A stretch of DNA of 64,000 nt from Streptomyces avidinii (lineage in GTDB: Bacteria; Actinomycetota; Actinomycetes; Streptomycetales; Streptomycetaceae): assembly GCF_014650695.1 (NCBI RefSeq), contig NZ_BMVL01000001.1, positions 145,563 to 209,562 of the forward strand, given 5' to 3'. The notes beneath the pieces were generated by a model that had not been told where the DNA came from, made no database searches, and was given only the letters and a program-made list of their open reading frames with translations. The position numbers and the translations under genes are program-made. Positions 9,418 through 18,249 of the stretch are shown piece after piece (position 1 is the first letter of the stretch; each line of letters opens with the position of its first letter).

Positions 9418-10416
9418 GTGCGCGCTTCTGCCCGCATATCCCCCCTTCTCCGCCGCCGCCTGATGGGCACGGCCGTTCTGGCCGGAACCCTGGCGTTCAC
9501 CCCGCTCGCCGCCCCCACCACGCTCGCGGCCGCCACGTCCCCCGCCGAGGTCTGCGCCGACCAGCCCGCCGCTTCCGGCGCCGCGAACGCCCGCGTCGCC
9601 CGCGCTCACGACGAGCACGCGGACGAGCCCAACGCGATCACCGACGCGCAGGCGAAGGCCATGGACGCCGACCTCAAGGCGAAGCTGGACAAGGCCCTCA
9701 AGAACCAGCCGCAGCGCAGCCTCGCCGCCGCCGAGGCCGTGGTGACCATCCCCGTGTACTTCCACGTCGTGCACTCCGGCACCACCGGAAAGCTGACGGC
9801 CACGGACGTAGGCAAGCAGCTCGCGGTCCTCAACGCGGCCTACGGCGGCCAGGGCACCGGCAACGTCAACACGAACTTCCAGTTCACCCTGGCGTCGACC
9901 GACTACACGGACAACGCGTCCTGGTACAACCTGGCCTCCGGCTCCCAGGCCGAGAAGGACATGAAGAACACCCTGCGCAAGGGCGGCCCGGGCGCGCTCA
10001 ACTTCTACACCGCCAAGCTCTCCGGCGGCCTGCTGGGCTGGGCGACCTTCCCGACCTCCTACGCCTCCAGCCCCAAGATGGACGGCGTGGTCGTGCTCGA
10101 CAGCTCCCTGCCGGGCGGCTCCGCGGCCAACTACAACGAGGGTGACACCGCCACTCACGAGGTCGGCCACTGGCTGGGGCTCTACCACACCTTCCAGGGC
10201 GGCTGTAACGGCAACGGCGACTACGTCTCCGACACCCCGGCCGAGAAGAGCGCCGCGTACGAGTGCCCGACCGGGCGCGACAGCTGCGCCAGCAAGCCGG
10301 GCGCGGACCCGATCCGCAACTTCATGGACTACACGTACGACTCCTGCATGTACCAGTTCACCGCCGGCCAGGTCGCTCGCATGTCGAGCAGCTGGACCGC
10401 CTACCGCGTGGGCTGA
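9418..10416 (+). CDS. Secreted M43-family zinc metalloprotease
   Basis: The 332-aa protein has an N-terminal signal sequence (basic RRRLMGT, then a hydrophobic run, with cleavage near LAAAT). A propeptide-like region of about 70 residues follows. The catalytic domain has the extended zinc motif [11 protein letters not shown] (about residues 243-253) and the Met-turn FMDYT (about 302-306), as in pappalysin/cytophagalysin-type M43B peptidases. Four or more Cys residues in the C-terminal third probably form disulfides. It would degrade proteins outside the cell. The GTG start has GAGGAG five bases upstream. The gene follows its own promoter and is closed by a strong hairpin. Confidence 0.9.
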   Translation: MRASARISPLLRRRLMGTAVLAGTLAFTPLAAPTTLAAATSPAEVCADQPAASGAANARVARAHDEHADEPNAITDAQAKAMDADLKAKLDKALKNQPQRSLAAAEAVVTIPVYFHVVHSGTTGKLTATDVGKQLAVLNAAYGGQGTGNVNTNFQFTLASTDYTDNASWYNLASGSQAEKDMKNTLRKGGPGALNFYTAKLSGGLLGWATFPTSYASSPKMDGVVVLDSSLPGGSAANYNEGDTATHEVGHWLGLYHTFQGGCNGNGDYVSDTPAEKSAAYECPTGRDSCASKPGADPIRNFMDYTYDSCMYQFTAGQVARMSSSWTAYRVG

Positions 10417-10422
10417 CGACTG

Positions 10423-10466
10423 CGGCAGGGGCCCGGTCCGGCATCCGCCGGGCCGGGCCCCTGCCG
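10423..10466. terminator. Bidirectional terminator between protease and hydrolase genes
   Basis: A 19-bp stem with one G-T mismatch (CGGCAGGGGCCCGGTCCGG against its partner) lies between convergent stops at 10416 and 10476, so both genes can use it. Confidence 0.85.
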
Positions 10467-10475
10467 TCTCTTCGC

Positions 10476-11045
10476 CTACAGGCTGTCGAGGAAGCCGATC
10501 GAGACCTTCCAGAGCTGCTCGGCCGCCTCGGCGTCGTAGTCCTCCAGCTCCGGGTCGGTGAACAGGTGCCCGGCACCCGGGTAGCTGTGGACCTCGACGT
10601 CGGCCCCCGCCCGCTGCATCCGCAGGTACCAGGCCGTCAACCAGTCGTGCGGCTCGAAGGGGTCCGGGTCCGCGATGTGCAGCTGCACCGGCAGCTCGTC
10701 CACCGAGGCGCCGTCCTCCAGGTCCGCCGTCCCGTGCAGGAGCAGCAGTCCGCGCGCCTTCTCGTCGGCCATCGCCAGGTGCTGGGCGACGGAACCGCCG
10801 AAGGAGAAGCCCGCGTAGACGAGCCCCTGGTCCGAGTAGGGGGCGGAGGCCAGCACCGCGCGCTTCAGCAGTTCGTCACGGCCGATCTCGTCCCGGTGGG
10901 CCATGCCCTCCTCGACGGTCCCGAAGGTGCGTCCCTCGAAGAGATCCGGCACCTGGACCTGGTGCCCGGCCGCGCGCAGCCGGTCGGCCGCCGCGTGCAC
11001 CGCGGGCCGCAGCCCGTACGTCGAATGGAGAAGCATGATGTTCAT
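10476..11045 (-). CDS. Dienelactone-hydrolase-like alpha/beta hydrolase
   Basis: The 189-aa protein is a small alpha/beta hydrolase: nucleophile elbow AGFSFGG (about residues 79-85), acidic segment near HIADPDPFEP, and catalytic His in GAGHLF. Overall layout and length fit the dienelactone hydrolase family. The nucleophile here is Ser, where classical dienelactone hydrolases use Cys, so an esterase-like activity is more likely than true dienelactone hydrolysis. The substrate is unknown. The ATG at 11045 has GGAGG only one base upstream; an in-frame ATG at 11036 has the same site at ten bases and may be the true start. The gene is divergent from mscS with only 30 bases between starts. Confidence 0.8.
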   Translation of the reverse strand: MNIMLLHSTYGLRPAVHAAADRLRAAGHQVQVPDLFEGRTFGTVEEGMAHRDEIGRDELLKRAVLASAPYSDQGLVYAGFSFGGSVAQHLAMADEKARGLLLLHGTADLEDGASVDELPVQLHIADPDPFEPHDWLTAWYLRMQRAGADVEVHSYPGAGHLFTDPELEDYDAEAAEQLWKVSIGFLDSL

Positions 11046-11075
11046 GCCTCCATCGTGCCAGCTACGTTCATCCCC

Positions 11076-12119
11076 ATGGAGATGGAGAACGTCCTGCGCC
11101 CCGTGACGGTCATCGGCGGCGCCCTGGTCGCCACCCTGATCGCGGGCCGGCTGCTCGACCTGCTGCTGCGCCGGGCCGATGCCCGGCACACCGAGACCCC
11201 GTTGTGGGGGCTGTTGCGCCGCTGCCGGCTGCCCTTCCAGGTCGTCCTGTGCACCTCGCTGCTCAGAGCCTCGTACCGGCGGGCGGGCATCCTCCCCGAC
11301 CACCCCGTCGGCGTCGGCCGGTTCCTCACCCTCGTCCTGATCGCCTCCGCGGCCTGGCTGGCCGTGCGCATCGCGACGGCCGTGGTCGACTCGACGTACG
11401 CGCGCTACGCGGCCGCGACCGAGGACGACGCCCGGGTGCGCCGGGTCCGCACCCAGGTCACGCTGATCCAGCGGGTGGTCACGGCGGTGGTGGTCGTGGT
11501 CGCCGTGGCGGCGATGCTGCTCACCTTCCCGCCGATGCGGACGGTCGGCGCCTCCTTGCTGGCCTCCGCCGGCGTCCTCGGCATCGTGGCGGGCATCGCC
11601 GCCCAGGCCTCGCTGGGCAACCTGTTCGCCGGCCTCCAGATCGCCTTCGGCGACACCGTCCGCATCGGCGACACCGTGGTGGTCGACAAGGAGTGGGGCC
11701 GGGTCGAGGAGATCACCCTGACCTTCCTGACGGTCCGCACGTGGGACGAGCGGCGCATCACGATGCCGGTCTCGTACTTCACGAGCAAGCCGTACGAGAA
11801 CTGGTCGCGCGGCGGCGCGCAGATGACCGGCACGGTCTTCTGGCACCTGGACCACAGCGCGCCCCTCGACCTGATGCGGGAGCGGCTCCTGGACATCCTC
11901 AAGGAGATCCCCGAGTGGGACGGCCGCGGTGGCGGGCTGGCCGTGACGGACACCACACCGCACACGGTCCAGGTCCGCGCGGTGGTCACGGCGAAGGACG
12001 CCGACGACCTCTGGACGCTGCGCTGCGCGGTGCGCGAACGCCTGATCGCCTGGCTGGTGGCCGAGCACCCGTACGCCCTCCCACGCATCGCCACCGCCCC
12101 GGCCGCCGAGGCCCCCTAG
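11076..12119 (+). CDS. MscS-family mechanosensitive ion channel
   Basis: The 347-aa protein has three or four membrane segments (about residues 6-26, 85-105, 137-160 and 166-190). The pore helix and beta domain are diagnostic of MscS: a Gly/Ala-rich helix GVLGIVAGIAAQASLGNLFAG, then FGDTVRIGDTVVVDKEWGRVEEI and RTWDERRITMPVSYF. It opens under membrane tension to release solutes during hypo-osmotic shock. A second ATG at 11082 is also possible; neither has a good Shine-Dalgarno, so a leaderless transcript is conceivable. Its stop codon overlaps the stop of the convergent TetR gene. Confidence 0.9.
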   Translation: MEMENVLRPVTVIGGALVATLIAGRLLDLLLRRADARHTETPLWGLLRRCRLPFQVVLCTSLLRASYRRAGILPDHPVGVGRFLTLVLIASAAWLAVRIATAVVDSTYARYAAATEDDARVRRVRTQVTLIQRVVTAVVVVVAVAAMLLTFPPMRTVGASLLASAGVLGIVAGIAAQASLGNLFAGLQIAFGDTVRIGDTVVVDKEWGRVEEITLTFLTVRTWDERRITMPVSYFTSKPYENWSRGGAQMTGTVFWHLDHSAPLDLMRERLLDILKEIPEWDGRGGGLAVTDTTPHTVQVRAVVTAKDADDLWTLRCAVRERLIAWLVAEHPYALPRIATAPAAEAP

Positions 12120-12706
12120 GGAGCCGTCGGCAGCAGCGCGGCCGCGCACTCCTCGGCGAGGTCCTCGGCGTGCGGCGGCAGCGGTTCGCCCGCGCGCAGG
12201 TGGCGGCGGACCACCGAGAGCGGCAGGTCGACCAGGGCCAGGGTGATGCGGTCCCGGTCCTGGGGACCGGTCGCGCCGAGCGACTCGGCGAGCGCGCCGA
12301 GGGCGGTGTACACGCGCTGATTGCCGGAATCCGCTCGCGCGGTGTGCTCCTCGGACCAGTCGGCGCGGCCGAACTCCCACGGGCCGTGGAGCAGGAGTGC
12401 CGCCTCCTCGGGGTGGGCGCGGCTCCACGCCACGACGTGCCGGGCGGCGGCACGGGCGGCCGGCCGCGGGTCCGGGTCGCTGTGCAGGCTGGCGAAGTAG
12501 CCCCGCTGAAACCGCTCGACGGTCCGCAGCCACACCTCGGCGAGCAGGGCGGTGCGCCCGGCGAAGCGGTGGTACATGGAGCCGCTGGGCGCGCCGATCG
12601 CCTGCGCGACGGCGGACATGCTCACACCGCCGGGTCCGCCCGAGGCGGCGAGCCGGACGGCGGCGTCGAGGATCTGGTCGGTGTCGAAGCGGGGTGGTCT
12701 CGCCAT
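12116..12706 (-). CDS. TetR-family transcriptional regulator
   Basis: The 196-aa protein has an N-terminal TetR helix-turn-helix (ILDAAVRLAASGGPGGVSMSAVAQAIGAPSG and SMYHRFAGRTALL, about residues 11-52) and a variable ligand-binding C-terminus. The divergent SRPBCC gene and the perfect 40-bp palindrome between them suggest that it represses both promoters and responds to a small molecule. The ligand cannot be predicted. Its stop TAG shares the palindrome CTAG with the stop of mscS, so there is no room for a terminator between the two genes. Confidence 0.92.
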   Translation of the reverse strand: MARPPRFDTDQILDAAVRLAASGGPGGVSMSAVAQAIGAPSGSMYHRFAGRTALLAEVWLRTVERFQRGYFASLHSDPDPRPAARAAARHVVAWSRAHPEEAALLLHGPWEFGRADWSEEHTARADSGNQRVYTALGALAESLGATGPQDRDRITLALVDLPLSVVRRHLRAGEPLPPHAEDLAEECAAALLPTAP

Positions 12707-12720
12707 GAATCAGAGAGTAC

Positions 12721-12760
12721 CCTCCAGATTATTAGAGACCTATCTCTAATAATCTGGAGG
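12721..12760. promoter_or_regulatory. Perfect 18-4-18 palindrome: operator between tetR-type and SRPBCC genes
   Basis: CCTCCAGATTATTAGAGA is followed by CCTA and then by its exact reverse complement, giving a 40-base dyad. It is strikingly AT-rich for this genome. It lies between divergent starts at 12706 and 12771 and its ends contain GGAGG in both directions, so the arms also overlap the ribosome-binding sites. Best reading: binding site of the adjacent TetR repressor. Confidence 0.8.
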
Positions 12761-12770
12761 GGAGCATCCC

Positions 12771-13274
12771 ATGGGTGTCTACAACGTGCACGAGCGTCTG
12801 ATCGCGGCGAAGGGGAGCGAGGTCGGCGCACTCGTCGACACGCTGTCCCGCGGGGAGGACGACGCGCTGTGGCCCTGGCGCTCGTGGGAGAGCATGGAGC
12901 TCGACCGCCCCCTGGGGGTCGGGGCCGCGGGCGGACACGGACCGGTGCGCTACACGGTGGCCGCGTACGTGCCGGGGACCTGGGTCCGCTTCACCTTCAC
13001 CGGGCCCCGTGGATTCCACGGTTTCCACGAGTTCGCCGTTCTGCCCGTCGATGCCGAGCGCACCGTGCTGCGGCACACCGTCGCGATGACGGTCCGCGGC
13101 CTCAGCCGCATCACCTGGCCGCTGGCCTTCCGCCCGGCGCACGACGCCTTCCTGGAGGACAGCCTGGACCGCGCCGAACTGGCGTGCACGGGCACGATCG
13201 CCCGCCCGGCCCGCTGGTCGCCCTACGTCCGCTTCCTCCGGGGACTCGAACGCCTCGTGTCCCGGCCCGCCTAG
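12771..13274 (+). CDS. SRPBCC-superfamily (START/Bet v1-like) protein
   Basis: The 167-aa soluble protein has the pattern of SRPBCC lipid/polyketide-binding folds: an N-terminal segment DALWPWRSWESMELDRPL, beta strands around RYTVAAYVPGTWVRFTF, and a C-terminal helix from AHDAFLEDSLDRAEL. Such proteins bind hydrophobic ligands. The substrate is unknown. It is divergent from a TetR regulator and shares its operator, so it probably responds to the same ligand. The ATG follows GGAGGGGAG, whose first bases belong to the palindrome. Confidence 0.75.
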   Translation: MGVYNVHERLIAAKGSEVGALVDTLSRGEDDALWPWRSWESMELDRPLGVGAAGGHGPVRYTVAAYVPGTWVRFTFTGPRGFHGFHEFAVLPVDAERTVLRHTVAMTVRGLSRITWPLAFRPAHDAFLEDSLDRAELACTGTIARPARWSPYVRFLRGLERLVSRPA

Positions 13275-13283
13275 GCCCAGCCC

Positions 13284-14876
13284 TCAGGGGGCCCGCAGGC
13301 TGCGTACGTCCAGGTGCCGCAGCACCCGGTCCACGACCTCCGGGTCGGAGCCGGGTTCGCTGCGGGCGGCCAGGATCTCGTGGCGGGCGGCCGACATCAT
13401 CTCGCGCTGGATCCGCTGGATGTCGCGCAGCCGCTCCACCCGCTTCGCGTACGCCTCGCGCCGTTCCTCGTCCACCATGTCGGGGCTGATCCTGGCCCCC
13501 ACGTCGTACGCGCGCCGGTACAGCTGCTCGGTCAGGTCCTCCGGCAGGTCCTCCACCTCCTGGATCTCCCTCAGCCGCTGCTTGGCCGCCTTCGCCGCGC
13601 GAATCGCCAGAAGGCGCTCGGCATCCCGGTCGGCGTCCGTGTCGGCCTCCACCCCCAGCCGCCGCACCAGCCACGGCAGGGTCAGCCCCTGGCACACCAG
13701 GGTCGTCATGATCACCGCGAACGCGATGAAGATGATCTGGTCCCGCCCGGGGAAGGGCTCACCGGCGTCCGTCCGCAGCGGAATGGCCAGGGCCAGGGCC
13801 ACCGAGGCCACCCCGCGCATCCCCGCCCACCACATCACCACGCTCTCCCGCCAGCTCAGCGGGATCTCCTCGTCGTAGTCGCGCCGCTGGTGCAGCTTCT
13901 GCGCGAGCCAGCCGGCCGGCAGCAGCCACACCAGCCGGACCCCGACCACCACCGCGACCACGATCGCCGCCCAGCCGGCCATCTCCCACGCGCGGTCCTT
14001 CGCCGTGCCGAAGACGTTGTGCAGCTCCAGCCCGATCAGGCCGAAGGCCACGCCGGTGACCAGCATGTCGACGACCTCCCAGAAGGTGTGACCGGCGAGC
14101 CGCCCCAGTACGTCGTCGGCGTCGCTCGCGTACTCGGCCAGGAACAGGGCCGCCGTGAGCACGGCCAGCACCCCCGAGCCCTGGAGCTCCTCCGCCACGA
14201 CGTACGCGACGAAGGGCACCAGCAGCGTCAGCCCGATCTGCAGGGTGGCGTCACCGAGCAGGCCCATGAGCCGGTGGGTGGCCCAGCCGAGCGCGAGCCC
14301 GACGGCCACGGCCACCACGGCGGAGAGCACGAACTCCCCGAGCGCGTCGGGCCAGGAGAAGCCGCCGCTGACGACTGCGGCGACGGCCACGTGGTACAGC
14401 ACGATGGCCGTCACGTCGTTGAAGAGTCCCTCGCCCTCCAGGATCGACACCATGCGGCGGGGGAGCCCCAGCGATCCGGCGACGGCGGTGGCGGCCACCG
14501 GGTCGGGCGGGGCGACGAGCGCGCCGAGCGCGACGGCGGCAGCGAGCGGCAGACCGGGCACGACGGCGTTGGCCACGGCGGCCACGGCCGCCGTGGTGAC
14601 GAACACCAGGGCCACGGCCAGCAGCAGGATGGGCCGGACGTTGGCCGCGAACTGCCGCCAGGAGGTGCGCTGCACGGAGGCGTACAGCAGCGGAGGCAGC
14701 ACCAGCGGCAGGATGAACTCGGGCGGGATCTCGACGTTCGGCACCGCAGGCACCAGCGCGAGGATCACCCCGCCGATGGTCATGAGGACAGGCGCGGGCA
14801 GTTTGAGCCGGTCCCCGAGCGGCACCGTGACCACGGCCCCGAGGAGGAGCACGAACAGCAGAGCTAGCTGATCCAC
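13284..14876 (-). CDS. Na+/H+ antiporter, CPA1 family
   Basis: The 530-aa protein has about 12 membrane segments up to residue 405, then a soluble charged tail. Family motifs are APPDPVAATAVAGSLG (about residues 119-134, with the ion-binding Asp in PPDP) and ILEGEGLFNDVTAIVLY (about 144-160, with the conserved Asn-Asp pair). It exchanges cytoplasmic Na+ or K+ for protons. The C-terminal 110 residues are alpha-helical and highly charged and could be regulatory. The start is GTG. Ten bases separate its stop from the convergent SRPBCC gene. Confidence 0.92.
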   Translation of the reverse strand: MDQLALLFVLLLGAVVTVPLGDRLKLPAPVLMTIGGVILALVPAVPNVEIPPEFILPLVLPPLLYASVQRTSWRQFAANVRPILLLAVALVFVTTAAVAAVANAVVPGLPLAAAVALGALVAPPDPVAATAVAGSLGLPRRMVSILEGEGLFNDVTAIVLYHVAVAAVVSGGFSWPDALGEFVLSAVVAVAVGLALGWATHRLMGLLGDATLQIGLTLLVPFVAYVVAEELQGSGVLAVLTAALFLAEYASDADDVLGRLAGHTFWEVVDMLVTGVAFGLIGLELHNVFGTAKDRAWEMAGWAAIVVAVVVGVRLVWLLPAGWLAQKLHQRRDYDEEIPLSWRESVVMWWAGMRGVASVALALAIPLRTDAGEPFPGRDQIIFIAFAVIMTTLVCQGLTLPWLVRRLGVEADTDADRDAERLLAIRAAKAAKQRLREIQEVEDLPEDLTEQLYRRAYDVGARISPDMVDEERREAYAKRVERLRDIQRIQREMMSAARHEILAARSEPGSDPEVVDRVLRHLDVRSLRAP

Positions 14877-14939
14877 TCCCCCACCCTGCCAGTCCGCTGC
14901 GCTTGGCGGTGCGGTGATGAACTGCGGGCCCCACGTGTC

Positions 14940-15001
14940 GGGGTTCCGCCCCGAACCTCTACGGCGCTCCGCGCCCGCGCCTCAATCGCCGGCGAGGCTA
15001 C
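14940..15001 (+). repeat. Interspersed intergenic repeat, copy 1
   Basis: GGGTTCCGCCCCGAACC and the 3' half CGCCGGCGAGGCTA match an element seen also near 21781, 38543, 46043 and 57549. This copy has a short insertion in the middle. It lies between the antiporter gene start and the stop of the GNAT gene. Confidence 0.65.
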
Positions 15002-15042
15002 AGATAGCCCCGGCCTCCGGCAACGGCGCCGCACCGTTCCGG

Positions 15043-15513
15043 CTACGGCAGGGGGCGGCGCATGGCGCGGTGGGGGATGCCCGCGTCCTGGAACTCCGGG
15101 CCGTAGGCCGCGTAACCGAGCCGCTCGTAGAAGCCCAGCGCATGCGTCTGCGCGCCCAGGTCGACCGCGGTCAGCCCTCTCCGGGCCGCCTCCGCCTCGA
15201 TCGCGCGGACCAGCCGCACGCCCACGCCCAGCCCGCGCGCGGCCTTCCGTACGGCCAGCCGCCCCAGCGAGCCCACGCCGTGCGCGCCGCCGGTCTTCGC
15301 CAGCGCAGCGTCGCCGTGCAGCAGCCGGCCCGTGCCCAGCGGCACTCCGTCCGCGCCCACGGCCAGGACGTGCACCGCGTCCGCGTCGTACGCGTCGTAC
15401 TCGATCGATTCCGGCACCGACTGCTCGACCACGAAGACCTCGGACCGCACCGCGAAGCAGGACTTCAGGTCCTCCTCCGAGACGGCGACCCGGACCTCGA
15501 CCGGCGAGGTCAC
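15043..15513 (-). CDS. GNAT-family N-acetyltransferase
   Basis: The 156-aa protein has the GNAT acetyl-CoA-binding pattern [25 protein letters not shown] (R/Q-x-x-G-x-G/A near residue 100) and a C-terminal strand [17 protein letters not shown]. It resembles the ElaA-type subgroup, with [19 protein letters not shown] near the N-terminus. The acceptor is unknown. The GTG start at 15511-15513 overlaps the rluD stop in GTGA, so translation is probably coupled to rluD, making a lspA-rluD-GNAT operon. Confidence 0.88.
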   Translation of the reverse strand: MTSPVEVRVAVSEEDLKSCFAVRSEVFVVEQSVPESIEYDAYDADAVHVLAVGADGVPLGTGRLLHGDAALAKTGGAHGVGSLGRLAVRKAARGLGVGVRLVRAIEAEAARRGLTAVDLGAQTHALGFYERLGYAAYGPEFQDAGIPHRAMRRPLP

Positions 15514-16451
15514 TCGCTCTCCGCCCGGATCACGTCCAGGGCGTGCTGGAGGTCGGCCGGGTAGGTGCTCTCGAACTCGACCCACTGGCCGTCCGACGGG
15601 TGCTCGAAGCCGAGGCGGACCGCGTGCAGCCACTGCCGGGTGAGGCCGAGGCGCTTGGCGACGGTCGGGTCGGCGCCGTAGGTCAGGTCGCCGACGCAGG
15701 GGTGGCGGTGCGCGGACATGTGCACGCGGATCTGGTGCGTACGCCCCGTCTCCAGCTTGATGTCCAGCAGCGAGGCCGCGCGGAAGGCCTCGATCAGGTC
15801 GTAGTGGGTGACGGACGCCTTGCCGTCCTGGGTCACCGCCCACTTGTAGTCGGCGCTGGGGTGGCGGCCGATGGGCGCGTCGATCGTGCCGCTCATCGGG
15901 TCCGGGTGGCCCTGGACCAGCGCGTGGTAGCGCTTGTCCACGATCCGCTCGCGGAACTGGTTCTTGAGCGAGGTGTACGCGCGCTCCGACTTCGCGACGG
16001 CCATCAGGCCGGACGTGCCGACGTCGAGGCGGTGCACGATGCCCTGGCGCTCGGAGGCGCCGGAGGTGGAGATGCGGTAGCCGGCCGCGGCGAGGCCACC
16101 GATGACGGTGGTGCCGGTCCAGCCGGGGCTCGGGTGGGCGGCGACGCCCACCGGCTTCATGATCACGACGATGTCGTCGTCGTCATGGATGATCTCCATG
16201 CCGGGGACGGGCTCGGCGACGACCTCGACCGGCCGGGCCGGCTCGGGCATCTCGACTTCGAGCCAGGCGCCACCGTGCACGCGCTCGGACTTCCCGACGA
16301 CACTGCCGTCGACCGACACCTTTCCCGCGGCCGCGAGATCGGCCGCCTTCGTCCGGGAAAACCCGAACATACGGGCGATGGCGGCGTCGACGCGCTCGCC
16401 CTCGAGGCCATCGGGAACGGGCAGGGTGCGGATCTCGGGAATCGTACTCAC
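15510..16451 (-). CDS. rluD: 23S rRNA pseudouridine synthase, RluD type
   Basis: The 313-aa enzyme has an N-terminal S4 RNA-binding domain ([20 protein letters not shown], residues about 19-80) and a RluA-type catalytic domain. The signature [11 protein letters not shown] carries the catalytic Asp, and [10 protein letters not shown] is also present. It converts uridines of 23S rRNA (helix 69 in E. coli RluD) to pseudouridine. The GTG start at 16449-16451 is 41 bases after the lspA stop. The family assignment is firm; the exact target uridines are inferred from homology. Confidence 0.93.
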   Translation of the reverse strand: MSTIPEIRTLPVPDGLEGERVDAAIARMFGFSRTKAADLAAAGKVSVDGSVVGKSERVHGGAWLEVEMPEPARPVEVVAEPVPGMEIIHDDDDIVVIMKPVGVAAHPSPGWTGTTVIGGLAAAGYRISTSGASERQGIVHRLDVGTSGLMAVAKSERAYTSLKNQFRERIVDKRYHALVQGHPDPMSGTIDAPIGRHPSADYKWAVTQDGKASVTHYDLIEAFRAASLLDIKLETGRTHQIRVHMSAHRHPCVGDLTYGADPTVAKRLGLTRQWLHAVRLGFEHPSDGQWVEFESTYPADLQHALDVIRAESE

Positions 16452-16492
16452 CCGTCGAGTATGCAGGACGGGGCGGACGCGCCGTCCCGCGA

Positions 16493-17053
16493 TCAGTCCT
16501 TGTGGACGGTCCCGTCCGGGTCCAGCCCCTTGAAGGAGAGCAGGACGATCAGGATGCCGCCGCACACGATCGCGGAGTCGGCGAGGTTGAAGACGGCGAA
16601 ATGGGCCGGCGCGATGAAGTCGACGACCGCGCCCCGGAACACGCCCGGCGAACGGAAGATCCGGTCGGTCAGGTTGCCCAGCGCGCCGCCCAGCAGCAGG
16701 CCGAGCGCGATCGCCCACGGCAGGCTGTAGAGCTTGCGGGCCAGCCGCACGATCACCACGATCACGGAGGCCGCGATGCAGGTGAAGATGATGGTGAAGG
16801 CCTCGCCGAAGCCGAAGGCCGCGCCCGGGTTGCGGACCGCCTCGAACTTCAGCAGGTCACCGATGATCTCGATCGGCGGCTGGTGCTCCAGCTTCGCCAC
16901 GACCAGCATCTTCGTGCCGAGGTCCAGCAGGTAGGCGAGCAACGCCACGACGAGCAGAGCCGTGATCCGACGGCGCCCCTTGGGCCCGGCGGACTCAGGC
17001 TGGGTGTCGTCCCCGACCTCCGGCGTACCGATGATGCGCTCCGCCTCTGCCAC
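16493..17053 (-). CDS. lspA: Lipoprotein signal peptidase (signal peptidase II)
   Basis: The 186-aa membrane aspartyl protease has four membrane segments. The catalytic Asp pair lies in GNLTDRIF and FNLADSAI, and the conserved RNPGAAFGF segment is present. It cleaves prolipoprotein signal peptides after diacylglyceryl transfer. An N-terminal cytoplasmic extension of about 35 residues is typical of actinobacterial LspA. The GTG at 17051-17053 with GAGGG upstream is preferred to a longer reading frame opening at 17128. It lies upstream of rluD on the same strand, as is common in many bacteria. Confidence 0.93.
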   Translation of the reverse strand: MAEAERIIGTPEVGDDTQPESAGPKGRRRITALLVVALLAYLLDLGTKMLVVAKLEHQPPIEIIGDLLKFEAVRNPGAAFGFGEAFTIIFTCIAASVIVVIVRLARKLYSLPWAIALGLLLGGALGNLTDRIFRSPGVFRGAVVDFIAPAHFAVFNLADSAIVCGGILIVLLSFKGLDPDGTVHKD

Positions 17054-17090
17054 GTGAGTCCCTCGAACTAGCTCGAACCAGGCTCCTCCT

Positions 17091-17124
17091 GGACCCTGAC
17101 GGACACGAGGGTACGTCAGGGTCC
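17091..17124 (-). terminator. Hairpin between the DksA-like gene and lspA
   Basis: GGACCCTGACG and its exact complement are separated by 12 bases. It lies 55 bases downstream of the DksA-like stop and 38 bases upstream of lspA, both on the minus strand. It could be a terminator or attenuator. Confidence 0.5.
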
Positions 17125-17178
17125 CCACGCACCGCCTGCCCCACCTCGCCGGACCCTGCTACTGGGGGGAGAGACGAC

Positions 17179-17928
17179 CTAGTGCCTCCGCTCCTGCTTC
17201 TGCTTGCAGTCCACGCAGAGCGTGGCCCGGGGGAAGGCCTGCATCCTGGCCTTGCCGATGGGCTGCCCGCAGTTCTCGCAGAGCCCGTAGGTGCCCGCCT
17301 CCAGCCGTTCCAGGGCCCGCTCGGTCTGCTCCAGCATCGAGCTGGCGTTCGCCGCGAGCGCCAGCTCGGACTCCCGGGTGATGTTCTTGGTGCCCGTATC
17401 GGCCTGGTCGTCGCCCGCACCGTCGCCGGAGTCCCGCATCAGGCCGGAGATGGCCACCTCGGAGGCGTCCAGCTCGGCCCGCAGTCGCAGCACCTCCGAC
17501 AGGAGCTCCGTACGCGCGTCCTCGACCTCCTTGGGGGTCCAGGGGTCCTCCCCGGGCCGTACGGCGAGCTCGCCGGGGGCCAGGGCCGCCGTGGCCCGTG
17601 CCTTGGGGAGCCCGCTGGTGGCGGCCGCGGCCGTCTTCCTCGCCGCACCTGCGCTCTTCTTGGCAACCACTTTCCGGACTCCCGTCTTCTTCGCGGCATG
17701 CGCCGCCCCCTCGGCCCCGGCCTTCTTGGCCGTGACCGTCCGCTTCTCGACGGCGGTCGTCTTCTTGACGGCGGTCGCCTTCCCGTCCGGTGCGCGCGCG
17801 CCGGCGGCGGTCTTCCGGGCAGCGGCCGCCTTCTTGGCGGGAGCCGCGTCCTCGGAGCCCTCCGCCTTCCCGGCGGCCTTCCCGACAGCCTTCTTGGCAG
17901 TACTCCCGGCGGTCTTCTTCGCCACCAT
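17179..17928 (-). CDS. TraR/DksA zinc-finger protein with a long histone-H1-like Lys/Ala tail
   Basis: The 249-aa protein has two parts. Residues 1 to about 130 are a low-complexity tail of Ala, Lys and Thr with repeated AKKA, KKTA and VAKK units, like the tails of histone H1 and actinobacterial HupS. Residues from about 140 are a DksA/TraR domain with a coiled-coil segment (ARTELLSEVLRLRAEL) and a four-Cys zinc finger, CENC at 217-220 and CVDC at 238-241. DksA-type proteins bind the RNA polymerase secondary channel; the tail would bind DNA. A role in nucleoid structure or transcription is inferred. The ATG at 17926-17928 has GAAGGGG upstream. Confidence 0.9.
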   Translation of the reverse strand: MVAKKTAGSTAKKAVGKAAGKAEGSEDAAPAKKAAAARKTAAGARAPDGKATAVKKTTAVEKRTVTAKKAGAEGAAHAAKKTGVRKVVAKKSAGAARKTAAAATSGLPKARATAALAPGELAVRPGEDPWTPKEVEDARTELLSEVLRLRAELDASEVAISGLMRDSGDGAGDDQADTGTKNITRESELALAANASSMLEQTERALERLEAGTYGLCENCGQPIGKARMQAFPRATLCVDCKQKQERRH

Positions 17929-18237
17929 GGCCGCGGCCCCTTCACATACTGTGATCTTTGCTCGCGAATCGTGCCGGAACGATAAATCGACACCGGCCCC
18001 GCGGCAACGGGGCACGCATCCATCGAGGTCAACCTGCATCCGTTGTGCCCATCAGGAGCCCCGGTAATCCGCCCCTCCCGCCCCACCCGAGTCGAAACCG
18101 GCACCCCGGGCCCATTCGGGTCACGCCGGGGGCGTACGGGGGTCGCACGCGGACCCTCCCCGCGGCCCCGCCACGCCGGGCCGCGGGCCCCCGCAAGGGC
18201 CCCCGTAAACCGGTCTGCCGCGCACCCCCCGGGCCCG
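17929..18237. other. Intergenic region between the DksA-like gene and the ileS leader
   Basis: About 310 bases separate the divergent DksA-like gene from the ileS leader. The part next to the DksA-like gene is less GC-rich (GTGATCTTTGCTCG, GATAAATCGAC) and probably holds its promoter. The part towards ileS is extremely GC-rich. I see no coding frame with convincing codon use. Confidence 0.5.
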
Positions 18238-18243
18238 TACACT
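18238..18243 (+). promoter_or_regulatory. ileS: Possible -10 box of the ileS transcript
   Basis: TACACT lies just before the first conserved T-box leader elements and would place the transcription start near 18250. No good -35 box is seen at the right distance. Confidence 0.3.
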
Positions 18244-18249
18244 GGGCCC

